Below, one piece after another: positions 1 through 11,339 of a DNA stretch of 64,000 bases. The notes under the pieces are model-generated. The model did no database searches, was not told the origin of the DNA, and saw nothing but the letters and a program-made list of their open reading frames with translations. Origin of the DNA: Liriodendron chinense. Lineage: Eukaryota; Streptophyta; Magnoliopsida; Magnoliales; Magnoliaceae. Numbering within the stretch: the first letter of the stretch is position 1; each line of letters begins with the position of its first letter. A program made the position numbers and the translations under genes. The DNA is taken from assembly GCA_003013855.2 (NCBI GenBank), contig ML058408.1, positions 6,363,356 to 6,427,355 of the forward strand, given 5' to 3'.

Positions 1-840
1 CTCTTTTGGAAAACGTTGTTTCTATGCATTTAAGATGATACGAGTATAAGAAGAGGAGATACGAAGTGAGTGATGTTGCAAGCTTTGAATTTCTTTTAAT
101 ATAATGGTTTTATATGTGAATTCCCCTATTTATGTGAGTGATAGAAAATTTGAACACTTTTACACCTAGTTCACATTACACGATTTTCATGGGTTGAAAG
201 GATTATGTGATTTGTGGATTAACTATACTTTGATTTAAGGTGTTGAGAAACCAAGCCGGGGTACTTTGTCCATCCTTGTCCATGGGAAAATAACGAAAGA
301 TATGGATTTCTAAAAATCCTATCTAATTTAAAAAGAAAAAGGAAAAGGAAGGATGAAATTGGGAATGATGGAAAAATGGTGGAAAATTCCGATTAGGGCT
401 ACCTACTACCAACCGGGGGATGGTCTACCCGTAACCAAAGCCGGAAATGGGACGTAGTGTGAAAGTCGTCGGAAGGATGGTAAGACAAATTCCTGTCATA
501 GGCTTGTTGTTGCTCTGTGCACCTTGAAATCCATAGTTTAGTTGATCTATGATGAAGATGAGCCTAGAAACTCATGAGATAAACTTTCACTATGCACACT
601 AGGGTGAATTTGTTCAAGTTCTTCTATTTATCAATCAATCAGTGGGAATTTCATATAAATACTTATTATGTTCTAAGAGTTTAAGGTTTTAACTTCTATC
701 ACCTAATTTCTTTGATTTTTATGCTTGTGTGTCTTGGAATGTATAGAAGAATAGTTTCTAGAGGAGAGTTGGATTTGGAGAATGAAACTTGTTTCACGCA
801 TGTTTTGCTCGGGACTAGCAAAATGCTGGTTGGGGGGGTG
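1..840 (+). mobile_element. Element A: 3' untranslated end of an Athila-like Ty3/gypsy retrotransposon
   Basis: This stretch has no convincing coding frame. It reads as the reverse complement of about 22798-23640 in the D array (shared blocks around the calcium-free spacer, for example the sequence around 540-660 matching 22970-23100 reversed), where it lies between pol and the 3' LTR. It ends in a G-rich tract directly before an LTR start, so it is the 3' UTR of a plus-strand element whose gag-pol lies left of the window. Divergence from D is obvious by eye, so A and D are separate subfamilies. Confidence 0.75.
830..840 (+). other. Polypurine tract of element A
   Basis: TTGGGGGGGTG lies directly before the LTR terminus TGTTGAGC. 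In LTR retrotransposons this is where plus-strand DNA synthesis is primed. The equivalent in D is interrupted by a C (TTGGGCGGTG on the minus strand). Confidence 0.7.
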
Positions 841-2921
841 TGTTGAGCTCTTAATTGTGCATATTTTAACCCCAATTCATCACTCATTATGCATGGTTTT
901 CATAATTTAAAAACTAATCAAATACATGTTTTGTGGTTGTAGGAATGAGAGTTACTTTGCCCAATTGATGACCAAAAGAGCTGATTTAGAACCTTGGATG
1001 AAGACCCAAGGAGGGCTGAAGGAAGAAGGAAGCAAAGAAAGAAGCAAAGAAAGAAGAAAATAGAAGAAAGAAAGGAAGAAAACAAGAAGAAAAAGAGACC
1101 GACCGGTCTTGACCGGTCGGCCATGCTTGCTAGAGTAATGCCAAAGAGGGCCTGACCGGTCATGACCGGTCGGCCAGCCCTGTCCGACCGGTCGTGACCG
1201 GTCGGCCATGCAAGTTTCAGATTCCAGTTTCTAAAACAGCAATGTATTCCCGCACCTAGTTTTTCGGACCAGTTTTCTGGGCCAATCTTGACGATATTTG
1301 GAAATCCAACACCTCCATGTCGAAGATGAGCTCGACGCCGAACTAACCCAAGTGGTTTCGTGTCGATCAGAGCTACGGATTGATCGTGGTGGCCAAAACA
1401 ATACGAACTGTCCAGAAAGTTCCAGATTTCGCTGTTCCACTCTGGGCCGGTCCAGGTGGCCCATCATTGATGATATGAAGAATCTACTTTGACCATCTTT
1501 TAGACCACATCCATATATGAATAACCACAAAAATTTCAGATCAAAAGGGTGTGTGGTTTGATCGTACCGGTTGAAGAAAGATGGACCATCCAGAAAGCTC
1601 CAACTGCGCAGAGTTTATAAAAGCCCTAATTGTTCTAATTTTCGGACCACATTCTGAGATCGTTTTGGACAATCTAATCCATCTATCATGTAGAGGAGGA
1701 AGTTTTCTACTCATGTTCAAAATTTGAGATCAATCCGACCTCTGTACACTCCGGAGTGTTGAAAGCAAGATGACTGGTTCTGAAGGTACCCGAAGTGCGC
1801 GATTTTGAGAGGCGGTCGGTGATGTGATTGGTGGGCCCATTCAGAGGACAATCTTGGAAATCTAAATCATCTATGATGAAGATCACATTATAAGGAAGCT
1901 ACAAATCAAATTTGAAGGCAATCCGACCATTGGTTAAGCCGTACCAAGCGAAACAAATTCTGCTATGTTGCTGTACTATTGCTGCACTATAAAAGGAGGT
2001 GCTCTCTTCTATTCCAGGGCAACCAAGGACGTGGGTAGCAAGGAGTTCAAGTCATAGGAGGCTTCCTAGCCTCCTCCAGCTAGTTTTTCTTCCTTTTCTT
2101 AGTTCTAGTTCTAGTTTTTAATATGCTTTTTATTAGCTAATCTCTTAGCTAGAGCTAAGAGGTGAACCTTATAGTTTTCTTAGATTGTTTAATTCGTTTT
2201 ATTGGTTTTTAGTTTGGAATTCATGATTATGAACTAAGGTTTGAAGTTTATACAAGTTTTTAAGTAATTTTTCTTAGTGTTGTGATGACTCATGGATGTT
2301 TGGATGAATTACTTATCTTCTTAATTCGTTTGCAACAGTCTAGACCTGTATGATCCGAGGAATCGGAGTGCGCTCTAGTACTAAGCTCTTCATGAAGGGA
2401 CTTCCTACCAAAGTTCTATTTTTCTGTTTTTCTGAATATGTATGGATTGTGCTTGTGATTTGAATCTAGTTCAAATCCTAATCTAGCCTTGTCTTGTGAG
2501 AGGACTTGGGGATGGTTATGATTGAGAACTGGACCTATAGGAAAGGGGAATGACCTATGCAATTGAGCATGCTCAGCTCAGCCTACATTGAGTGAATCTT
2601 ATGCATAGAACTTACATATGACAGATTGTTTGGTTTAACAGCTCTATCATCCGACTAGATAGACAGGAATGTCGATTCTAGTTGAGAAAATAAGAAACCA
2701 TAGCGAATTATGCATCTAAGAAGAGCTATAAGTGGATCCTTGATGCTCTAGTTATCTTTTCATTATCAGATTTTCTATTTTATGTTCAAAACCAATTTCA
2801 CAAACCTCTTTGATTCTAGTTATTAGGATAATTGGAATTGTTTACTTCCTTCCTTGTGGATCGACCTCTGTCTTACCGAGATTATTACTACATCGCAACC
2901 CTACGCTTGGGGAAGCGAACA
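841..2921 (+). repeat. 3' LTR of element A (Athila-like, 2081 bp)
   Basis: It starts TGTTGAGC after a polypurine tract and ends GCGAACA, the same terminus as the D LTRs. The last 100 bases (GTGGATCGACC, CTTACCGAGAT, TACTACATCGCA) match the ends of the D LTRs and the solo LTR at 54315-55625. It carries three GACCGGTC palindromes at 1099-1122, 1152-1173 and 1184-1205. It is about 700 bp longer than the D LTRs. The next bases are not a primer-binding site but a 48-bp tandem repeat, so the right edge is the insertion boundary; the target duplication would be GATAT (2922-2926), which cannot be confirmed because the left edge is outside the window. Confidence 0.8.
1988..1995 (+). promoter_or_regulatory. 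TATA box of LTR A
   Basis: TATAAAAG precedes a GGAGGTGCTCTCTTC stretch; the same TATAAAAGG followed by a similar sequence occurs in the D LTRs (minus strand, 22215-22222) and the solo LTR (55121-55128). The conserved position suggests the U3/R boundary is about 30 bases downstream. Confidence 0.55.
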
Positions 2922-3161
2922 GATATGCGACCCCTTTCGTCGAGCACGAGCTTGGCTGCTCGCATTCCAGATATGCGACCTCTTTCGTCGAGCGCGAGCT
3001 TGGCTGCTCGCATTCCAGATATGCGACCCCTTTCGTCGAGCGCGAGCTTGGCTGCTCGCATTCCAGATATGCGACCCCTTATCTCGAGCGCGATCCTGAC
3101 TGGTCGCATTCCAGATATGCGACCCCTTATCTCGAGCGCGATCCTGACTGGTCGCATTCCA
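2922..3161. repeat. 48-bp minisatellite, five units, in the 3' LTR of element B
   Basis: Five adjacent 48-bp units begin GATATGCGAC. Units 1-3 share CCTTTCGTCGAGC and GAGCTTGGCTGCTCG; units 4-5 share CCTTATCTCGAGC and GATCCTGACTGGTCG, giving an AAABB order. Each junction forms a hairpin TCGCAT-tccagat-ATGCGA. The unit length is a multiple of three and contains no stop in several frames, so overlapping frames with 16-residue repeats appear on both strands; I regard these as by-products. The repeat is absent from the other two Tat LTRs in the window. Confidence 0.9.
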
Positions 3162-3310
3162 GATATGCTCGCGATCCCTCACTTCTCGCTAGACTATATT
3201 TGCCTACAACAGCCGCCCGTACGATCGTTCTGCTTCGGCTTCGGAGAGTACGGCCTTTGAACTTGAAGCAGAAAATCCCCAGGTTCGGTAGTCCGGACCT
3301 ACTCCGAGGC

Positions 3311-3500
3311 TGTGATTTGAAACTCGGTGAGTTGACTGGGTTTGGAAGATGGGTTGACACGGTGAGTTGAATCTGTGATTTGACTCAGCGAGTTGACTCG
3401 GTGATTTGACTCAGCGAGTTGACTCACCAAGTTTGACTTTTTTTTGGGGATTTTTTGACTGGTTTTTCTTATGGAGGTTTTTCGGGCTGATGTTTAGGGG
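3311..3500. promoter_or_regulatory. TTGAC (W-box core) cluster, B 3' LTR
   Basis: About ten TTGAC cores occur within 190 bases, as GAGTTGACTGG, GGTTGACACGG, GATTTGACTCAG, GAGTTGACTCGG and similar. TTGAC(C/T) is the W-box bound by plant WRKY factors. The cluster lies in U3, upstream of the TATA position in the related LTRs. Binding is an inference. Confidence 0.5.
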
Positions 3501-3650
3501 TGAGTTGACTGGGTTCAGGCTTGAGCTGGGCTATGGATTGGGGCTTACAAGGGTGAGTTTGGCTGGGTTTGGACATGGGATTTGGGGGTACGATCCTCCG
3601 TTCATTCAGCTATCTCTACTCACATTATAGCCGAAGGTGGGGTGTCTACA

Positions 3651-3663
3651 GATGCCCCTCTTT
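3651..3663 (-). other. Polypurine tract of element B
   Basis: The minus strand reads AAAGAGGGGCATC directly before TGTAGACACC. The same motif is at 50284-50296 in element C. Confidence 0.8.
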
Positions 3664-3719
3664 GGCAGAGGTTGCGTGCAACCGAATGCCAAAGCGAGTG
3701 GACACCCCACTTCTGACCC

Positions 3720-4660
3720 GGTCATTCATAGATCATGGTCTGAAATCTTTGCTTACCTTTGCATCTGCGTCAGTTGATCGTCTAAAAATTGATAACTCGC
3801 ACATATCGCGGGAGTTTGGAGAAAACGTTGCGATTGTCCCTGCATGCGCTACAACCTGGGTACCCATTCGCAACCCTTCCATTCTTGATCGGTACTAACA
3901 TCGAAAGGTACAGTAGAGCCTCTGCGTCCGTCATAGTCTTACGAGGTTACCGACCCGGAGATTGATTGTTTGATGCTTTCCCGGATCACTCCAGTAGTAC
4001 TTATTTCGCTTGACTGTCAAAGTGGTTAACTGCCCTGCGTCTATGTAGTCTTACGGGAGTCCACTACGCCGACTTGGAATCAGTCAAGGTACTTCAGGCA
4101 TCCACGCCTAGGTATGTGCGGGTGAACTCTTTCCACCCGATCTGCTGGTTTTGATACTTGGTTTGCAATTCATTCTTTCCTAGATTGTGGTTCGGAATCT
4201 TTGTCTTCCTTTGTATCTGAGTCAGTTGATTGTTTGGAGATTGATAACTGGCACATACCGCGGGAGTTTGGAGAAAACGTTGCGATTGTCCTTGCATGCG
4301 CTGCAACCTGGGTACCCAATCGCAACCCTTCCATTCCCGATCGGTACTAACATCGGAAAGGTACAGTAGAGCCTCTACGTCCGTCATAGTCTTACGAGGT
4401 TACTGACCCTAAGATTGATTGTTTAATGTTTTCCCGGATCACTCCAAGAGTACTTGTTTCGCTTGACTGTCAAATGGTTAGCTACCCTACATCCATGTAG
4501 TCTTACGGGAGATCACTACGCCGACTTAGACTCAGTCAAGGTACTTCAGGCATCAACGCCTAGGTATGTGCAGGTGAACTCTTTCCACCCAATCTGTTGA
4601 TTTTGATACTTGGGTTACAATTCATCATTTCCACTTGTTCAAATGGTTTCTTTGACCGAG
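3720..4660 (-). repeat. Duplicated ~452-bp unit in the 3' UTR of B
   Basis: Two tandem copies of a ~452-bp unit are visible: GGAGTTTGGAGAAAACGTTG occurs at 3811 and 4263, and GTACAGTAGAGCCTCT, CTTACGGGAG and CACGCCTAGGTATGTGC recur at the same spacing. The same duplication exists in C (49378-50221), so it predates the split of B and C. No coding role is apparent. Confidence 0.85.
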
Positions 4661-6289
4661 CCTTTTGGCTTTCATCTTTTCGTATCTTGGCATGTGGTAC
4701 GACCGCACTGACACTGGAGTTCAGTTCGATCGTACTCTGAGTGCATTGGATCCGATGGTCTCCGGGGAAACCGTGAGACATCGGATCTTATTTGATTTTT
4801 GCGTCAGCTCCTACCTAGAGATATGGAAGATCTCTCGGTGTTTTGGAGGCCGAACGCTCTACTGGAAAAATATTTTTGGATTTTGAAAAGGTACCCACTC
4901 TGGGGAGTGATACTCCGTGGGGTTTTTATTTCCAAATAGGAAAATATGTTTTTGAATTTTTTAAAAGATACCCACTCTGGGGAGTGATACTCCATGGGGT
5001 TTTCATTTGCAAATAGGAAAATATGTTTTTGAATTTTTGAAAAGGAAATCTGGGTTGCACTCGCCTCCACTAGGGATGCCTGTGAGGCCTTTGGTTAACC
5101 GACTTTTATTTTAAAAGTAGGTAAACATGATGATAGATGCGATGGATGTTGATGCATGGGGATGCATATTTGATGATGGATGCATGGTTTGGCTCATTCT
5201 CTTTCAATTCGATGATTTTGCTTTTGCTGGAGATACAGAGAACTTTGAGCTTATTGCTTGCGGGGTTATACTCCTCTGGAGATTTTTTTTTCAATGCGGA
5301 TGTTTGGTCAGTGGGTTGGTCAAGATCCTGACCCGTGGTCGATCAGGTCCATCGTCCCAAGATGCTGTTTCTTTGCTAATAGGGATGGACGAAGGAGGTT
5401 GTCAGACTTCAAGATATTCTTATGTGATTGAGACGATGCTTGGTCGCCAGTTTTGGTCAAGATTCCAATTTGCGGGCGATCGGATCCGTTATCCCAAACT
5501 GTGAAGTAAGTGAGCGGAGTTCGAGGCTCCTGAAATGTTGGGGATATTGACATTTTTTGTGATTTTTTGCAAATATTTGGTTCGAATCTTTACCTGAGTA
5601 GTCAGGATGGAGATCAGTTATTGAAAACGAAGGAAATATTTTTGTGATTTTAAAAATATTTAGTCCGAAAGCAAGGGAAATATTTTATGATTTTTGAAAG
5701 ATGATTTTGCAATGTTTTGGTATTTTCTGATTTTTCTAAAATGCAGGGAAAAGTATGGAATTTTCATCCATTTCCAGCTTCTACTGCTGGTAAGGCACCC
5801 GATCCATTTTACGTTAGCGAGCAAGAAGAATCTCACATAGTTAAGTGCCGTAGTTTTACATCTTCGGATGAGGGAATTTTGAGGGTTTTTAGTCAACACG
5901 GCCACAAAGTTGCCTGTTCCTCATGTGCAATGCACATAGACCACGTATCGTCCGACGGACTCCTTCGGCCACAAAATGAGCCACATCCTCACATTTCCCT
6001 TTGTCAATCCAATTTGGGGCCTTATGCTGCTCACAATTCCGTGAGGGTGTGCTTCACCTCCCAACTGCCTTAATCCCCTTCATGAGTTTTAGGAATAAGG
6101 AACATCCGTCAGATTCAACAGCGACTTTCAAATCAAGGTCGTCTATCACGGTGCGTTCAACACGAACAGGATCGCGGAGTTCTGCCCGCCTCAGTCCTTA
6201 CCTGTTTTAGCAGACTCCGGACACCCGTATGATCAAGTGTCAGCCATGTCCGGAACAGGTTGGGAAAGAAAGCCCCCGAGAAGTTAATC
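4661..6289 (-). mobile_element. 3' UTR of B, unique part
   Basis: The stretch has no supported coding frame. It contains two short direct repeats around 4890-5040 (TACCCACTCTGGGGAGTGATACTCC twice, each with its own inverted symmetry) and matches element C at 47700-49320 in reverse. Confidence 0.65.
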
Positions 6290-6584
6290 TCAGTTTAGTT
6301 TTAGGTCTTTGGACCACTAGGGATAGATTTGCGCAATTAAGATTGATGGTAAAAAATTTTCTATTTTGAGAAAGTTCCAGATTTTAACTCGAGTGATCGA
6401 GATTGATACTGGTTTTTATGGAAAGATTAAAATGTTTTTGGTATTTTTTGAAATGATTCGGGTTATCGAACCTTGATCCGAGCGGTCGAGGCCGATGCCG
6501 GTTTTTGGTTGAAAGCAAGAAAGGTCCCCCGAGAAATTAATCCTAGTGTAGTTTAAGGTCTTTGGACAAAAAATTATGTACAAG

Positions 6585-6654
<70 letters not shown>

Positions 6655-6950
6655 GTTTTTTAGAAAATGTCCGGAGTCGTCGGATCTTGATTCGAGCAAT
6701 CAAGATCGATGCCGATTTTTATTAACAGTCCCTCGGGATCTTACTCCCGACGTAGTTTAAGGTTTTCGGACCAAAAACTTATGTACAGAATAGGGCAACA
6801 CATTTTTTTAATTTTTTTGAAATGATCCAGGTCATCGGATCTTGGCCCGAACGGTTGGGATCAATGATGGTTTTTACTATGAAATCCCTCGGGATGTTGA
6901 TCCCGACGTAGTTTAAGGTCTTCGGACCACATTTTATGGTTGGGCATACT
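6290..6950 (-). repeat. Diverged ~160-bp repeats in the 3' UTR of B
   Basis: The block GTAGTTTAAGGTCTTCGGACC or a variant recurs near 6290, 6545, 6750 and 6905, with CGGTTTTTATT and GATCTTG-type blocks between. These are the counterparts of the regular 159-bp array in C (46590-47400), but spacing here is irregular and one unit is broken by an AT microsatellite. Confidence 0.8.
6587..6651. repeat. (AT)n microsatellite
   Basis: About 32 AT units interrupt one of the ~160-bp repeats. The long tyrosine-isoleucine reading frame across it is an artefact of the repeat. Confidence 0.95.
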
Positions 6951-7348
6951 TACTTTGTTTGGCTTCTGACGGGGCTGGTTGTGATTTGAGTGGTCTGAAT
7001 TGCTTGAATGGGCCATGTAGGCCCTCTTGTACTTCTATTTTCATACTTAAAAACCAGATCTTGATGATTAGACCCTTGATCTTGGAGATTAGTAGTTTGA
7101 GGAAGCTCTTCAATGGTTTGGATCATGATGGTTCAGCTTTTGAACAGTCCGGATCGCTTGTGGCCCCCACTTGATCAATTTTCCTTCTCTTTGACTTGAT
7201 TAGACCCATGTTGGCCACAGTACTTCATGATTGGATAGGTGGGGTACCTTTCAGATGATTCAGATTAGTCTCGGACAAAATTCGGAGTCAAATGGAGCCT
7301 TGGGCGGCCCTCAGGGTGCCAACTGCTGACGTGGACTGACAGTCTCAC

Positions 7349-7941
7349 CTACCAGAGGCTGTGAGGCCAATCCAGCGGAGAGAGAGGGAGACCGTCCGTA
7401 CGGTCGGCCCTCAGGGGGCCGCCCAGACCTCTCTTCATGTGCGGTCTAAGTTGACTCTGGTATGGACATTCTTCTCTGCTCACTGCTCCTATCCCCATAT
7501 TCCTTGTACTCCCAGGGTCGATTCTAGCCATGAATCTCCCCCTTGGCCCATCTTTCCTTATCTTTTTGTCTTTTTCTTGCTTTGTCCCTTCTTGGGCAGC
7601 CATTGATGATGGCTTGAGGGGCCATAATGGATGATCTTAGTGGGCCCCATACTTCAGAAAGTGGTGAGGGCTCTAATGATGGTGAGATGTCTTTAATGGA
7701 TGGGGTAGATGGGTCATTAAGAGGGCGCATTGATGAAAACTTGAGCTTGGTGGTTGGTGGACCTTTGAACACCTCCATTAATGGTGGGATGGCTGGAATT
7801 TCAAATTTGAATGGGGCCTTGGATGTTGGGACTTTTAATGGTAGAGATAAGGCCTTGATGGACATTGATGGGCTGATCTTGGACTTCCTTCTGGTACCTG
7901 TGAGGAGAGAAAACATTTTAGCAAAAGCGTTGAAGCATTAA
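7349..7941 (+). pseudogene. Remnant of the antisense gene of element B (N-terminal, Asp/Gly-rich)
   Basis: The plus-strand frame 7627-7941 (antisense to B) contains MSLMDGVDGSLRGRIDENLS and SINGGMAGISNLNGALD. These match the minus-strand frame 41635-41081 in C (MPLMDGVDGALRGGIDEDLS, SINGGMAGISNLDKSLDD). No downstream exons like those of C (DUF7745-like or plant mobile domain) are visible in B. The function is unknown. It is either a relic or the part of an antisense transcription unit that B retains. Confidence 0.6.
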
Positions 7942-8439
7942 AGCAGGAAGAGAGATACTTACCTTCTGGGAGGAATGATCGGGAGAAAGACGCTTGCACG
8001 AGGCACTCCGTGAGCTGGCTGGGGGATGTTTATTTTGAAAGCCCTATGAGATTTTTTTTTTTTACATATATATGAATAAGGAAAAATGATTGATTTTTTT
8101 TTTGTGTGGAAAATATATGCAAATCATGAAATAAAAATTTATGTCAAGTGCTTGTCTATCTGTGCGTGATTCGGATTTGTGCTTTTAGATGTAGGAATCA
8201 GAATATTTGACTCAGCCTAATGTCATACTCGATTTTCTTAATTATTCACTAAGGGTCCTTGTCCTCTTAAGATAGCGCGCAATGGTATCCTGCTCCTAAA
8301 ATTTGGGTAGATCGTAAAAGAATTCTCGACTCATAGCCACCATGCTTGCTTTCATTGAATCTTCATGTCGCTTGGATCTCTCATGTACCTGCCCCCTTTT
8401 TTTTTCTTTTTCTTTTTTTTTCTTTTCTTAGCCATTATT

Positions 8440-8660
8440 ACCCGCAGTGCCCTTTCGGGTTTTCACCGCGTCCAGCTTGCCCGTCATTTTGCCCGTGACG
8501 CCCTTTCAGATTTTCACGTCCCGGGTATTTGATCTTGCCTGCCCCTTGGCAGCTATGCTGTTTTTACCCTTGGCGCCCTTTCGAGTTTTCACCAAGTCCG
8601 CTATGTGCCCACTGTTTTTACTCGGAGCGCCCTTTCGGGTTTTCACTCCGCCCTCTTTGT
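8440..8660 (-). repeat. GTGAAAACCCGAAAGGGCG repeats, B
   Basis: Four copies of a 19-20 base motif on the minus strand lie near 8628, 8575, 8501 and 8449 (as CGCCCTTTCGGGTTTTCAC on the plus strand). Each can fold as a 3-bp stem closed by a GAAA (GNRA) tetraloop. Translated, they give the repeated peptide VKTRKG. The same array is at 20575-20790 in C. A coding and an RNA-structure reading both remain open. Confidence 0.75.
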
Positions 8661-10928
8661 TTAAGCACACATCTCTTTTCTTTTTCTTTTTTTGGATAAC
8701 TGCGTCGACCAAAGGTCAGGAATCCGTCGTTGCCGGCCGATGGTAACCTTTCGGCCCTTATCTTAAGTTACAATGGTAGAGCTGTTGGCCTTAGCTACAG
8801 ACCCTTCTGAAGTGGATGGATGGATAGATGTGTTTCTTTTGAGTCAATTTTTTTTCTTTTTTTCTTTCTTTTTTTCTTTTTTTTTTGGGTTGTGTGCCCC
8901 TCTTTTTTTTTAACCCCTATTTTTTTGCTCTATTCTTTTCTTCTTCTTTTTTCTCTTCTTTTTTTATTTGACTTTTGAACTCTTTATTTGGAACTCTTAT
9001 TGGTGAATGGGAAAGGATTCTCAGAGGTCTAAGCCTTGACCTCTTGACTTCAGCTCTACTAATGTAACTCTTAATAAGGTTGGATTGGCTTACCTGTGAG
9101 AGATTTTCATGTTGTCGGCGTTGATTGGCTCTGGAAGATCCTTACCCCTCAGGTTGGTGAGTCGAACGATGTCTCTCAGAAGAACTTCTCTGATTCTTGG
9201 GGCTTGCTCCCTGAGTCTGATAGATGCGGCAGTGCTTGTTGTGAACCCAATATGACTTTTCTTTCTTCGGCTTCATTCTTCATCAGCACTCACGGTGACA
9301 TGATTTTGACTCAAACTCGTAGGTCTGTCTTCTGATTTTAAGCTTCTCGAGGAACTCCTCCATCCTTAGATTTCAAAGGATGTCCTATTGCCAATGTTGA
9401 TAGCATGTGGGAACCTTTAACAATTGATGATGTCATTCTTCATGAGAATTATCGCACGAGATCATAATGTTACATCCTTCCTTTTTGTGAAGTAATCAAT
9501 TGTTAGATGATGCCGAGTTGATCTTTCCGTTGATGTAGATACCTCGTACAGGGAATAGCTGGAGCATTGTCAGGTTGAAGCACACACATGGATTCGATGT
9601 GCATGCTGCTGACACTTGAAGTATTTTCTGACATGTTGGTAGCAATCTTGTCTTCATTGAGCTGCGAGATTTCTCCGATCATTCGTCTGGTCACATACTC
9701 TAGCAAGGAATGCAAGCATAGTCTTGGCAGCATCTTCTTAATAGGCTTGATGAGTTTTTAATCGAGTTTGGATAAGTCTTCATAGGACGCAAGATTGGGA
9801 AGTCATGACTTCAAAATTCGATCATTCTCTGCTTATTTTTCGGGGATAAGGATTCTCAATGCACACTTCCTTATGGGTCTCAGAAGATCCTAGGTTTATA
9901 ATTTTGAAAATTTTTAAGATGACATTGGCTTTTGGTTCGAACTTTCGAGGAGACCCTCTTAGTTTGGGAGTCAGCTCATCATTTTCTACATCATTTGGCT
10001 TTTTTCTAGACCCTTGAGTTTGAAGTCCAACTCTAGATCGAAATCTTATGAGTCAACTTCATACCAAGTGCTTTGATAGAGAGAGACTTGACATTTTATT
10101 GCTTGAGATTTTTGAAAGATTTCTGATTTTTTTTTTGGCCTTGCAAGATTTCTGGTTTTTGGGAATTTTGTGAATATCTGAATTTTTTTTTTGGACTTTG
10201 TGAAAATTTGATTTTTTTTAAATTTTGAAATATTTAGTGTTTTGGGTTTTTGAATCTTCTGATTTTTTTTTTGAATTTTTTTTTTTGTAAAGGACTCGAG
10301 CAAGACGACGATGTGAACAAGGTGTTGCCTGATTCAGCCCGGGGAGCCGAGCACTGTCGGCTTTTATTGTGCCATCATGGGACTACAAACCTATTACTGC
10401 CCTACACTCCTTCCCCTTAGGAGGCAGAGCCAGAGGGATCAGTAGGCCAACCCTCATCTTGTGCCCAAACGTCATGGTAGATCTGAAATTGGGCTCCGAG
10501 TCGGTGTCAGATGCGATTTTTCCTGGCTCATCCCCGATGTATTACAGCTCTTCAGGTTCATCTAGCTGAGGTAGGACCAGAACGGCATTCCAATCGATCG
10601 GGGGAAATTCCTGCCCCTTGTTTGAGTCTTCTTTGGGCAACTCTATCAGACTTAATCTGCTTGCTTGATCATCGAAGGTGGAATCTATCCCATCTTCAAG
10701 ATAGATAATCCCTACATTGATAAACTGGATTGGTGTATAGATGTAGAGATTCCCTTCTTCTTGATGACCCCGTCTTCTTCTGATACTTCTATGCTTTGAT
10801 TTCCTAATCCAAGTAGGCTGATATCGCAGTCTTCTTCTATCCACATTCTCTTGAACTCCCATGATTCGAGTCGAGTCTTGATATTCGAGCTGATAGTAGA
10901 AGGTTTGACGCCCGGCAAGAAGGAAGAC
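8660..10928 (-). mobile_element. Degenerate interior of B with no recognisable enzyme
   Basis: Pyrimidine-rich tracts (8840-8990; 10125-10280) flank short broken frames. The minus strand at about 9960-10060 resembles the acidic leader before the reverse transcriptase in C (18190-18330: glutamate/aspartate-rich, SYDF-like). The frame 9733-9503 is not recognised. A reverse transcriptase, RNase H or integrase would be expected here in a full element; none is visible, so pol has been deleted or was never present in this copy. Confidence 0.55.
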
Positions 10929-11330
10929 TTAGTTCGATCCGATGGGGCATGCGCGAGGGAAGTAATTTGCATTGTGGTGGTATGAGACCTCCCCATTAGA
11001 GCATTGTACATCCATGGTTGGGATGGTAGGCTCTCGAAGGTTGGATGCTTCTACCATGGGAAATTGTTTGGGATTGGTAATGATGGTGATTGCCCTATCT
11101 CTGAAGATGTGCTTAACCTTTTGGCGAAGATTTGAAGAGATGATACCGATTTTGTGAAACCAGGTCCGATCGGGAGGGAGATGGAATGAAGCTGAGATGT
11201 CCAAGACCTGAAGAGTGATGGTTGATATTTTTGAACTGATCAGAACCTGGACATCAATCTCCCCTTCGACCTCCTCGATAGTAGCCACATAATTGAAGCT
11301 GGGCCCCAACTCTGTTAGGGCATGTGGCAT
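10929..11330 (-). pseudogene. Aspartic protease remnant, C-terminal half (element B)
   Basis: The frame matches the C protease (16469-17164): KISTITLQVLDISASF, WFHKIG and LRQKVKHI correspond to KISTITFQILDISASF, WLHKVG and LHQRVKYI. The catalytic segment (D-N-GSS in C) is absent; the sequence enters only after it. The conserved LFGRPWLH is replaced by LPPDRTWFH. The protease would normally cleave the Gag-Pol polyprotein; this copy cannot. Confidence 0.7.
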
Positions 11331-11339
11331 GCTGTCTAA

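Larger units (their letters stand above)
2922..3650 (-). repeat. Partial 3' LTR of element B
   Basis: On the minus strand it begins TGTAGACACC after a polypurine tract. Bases 3215-3650 match the B 5' LTR (14375-14788) and, in reverse, the C 3' LTR (50297-50740). Beyond 3215 it differs from both, carrying a short unique stretch and the 48-bp repeats; the promoter-distal remainder should lie left of element A, outside the window. Visible differences from the 5' LTR are many, so the insertion is old or the LTRs have exchanged sequence with another subfamily. Confidence 0.7.

Noticed and set aside
2922..3161. CRISPR-like array
   Set aside because: Units are contiguous 48-bp copies without unique spacers, in a plant LTR.
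2810..3370. 186-codon frame with 16-residue repeats (RYATPFVERELGCSHS type)
   Set aside because: Several overlapping frames on both strands are open over the same 48-bp repeat, which is what a stop-free minisatellite gives by chance; flanks are LTR sequence.
6416..6703. 95-codon minus-strand frame with a long Tyr-Ile run
   Set aside because: It is produced by the (AT)n microsatellite.
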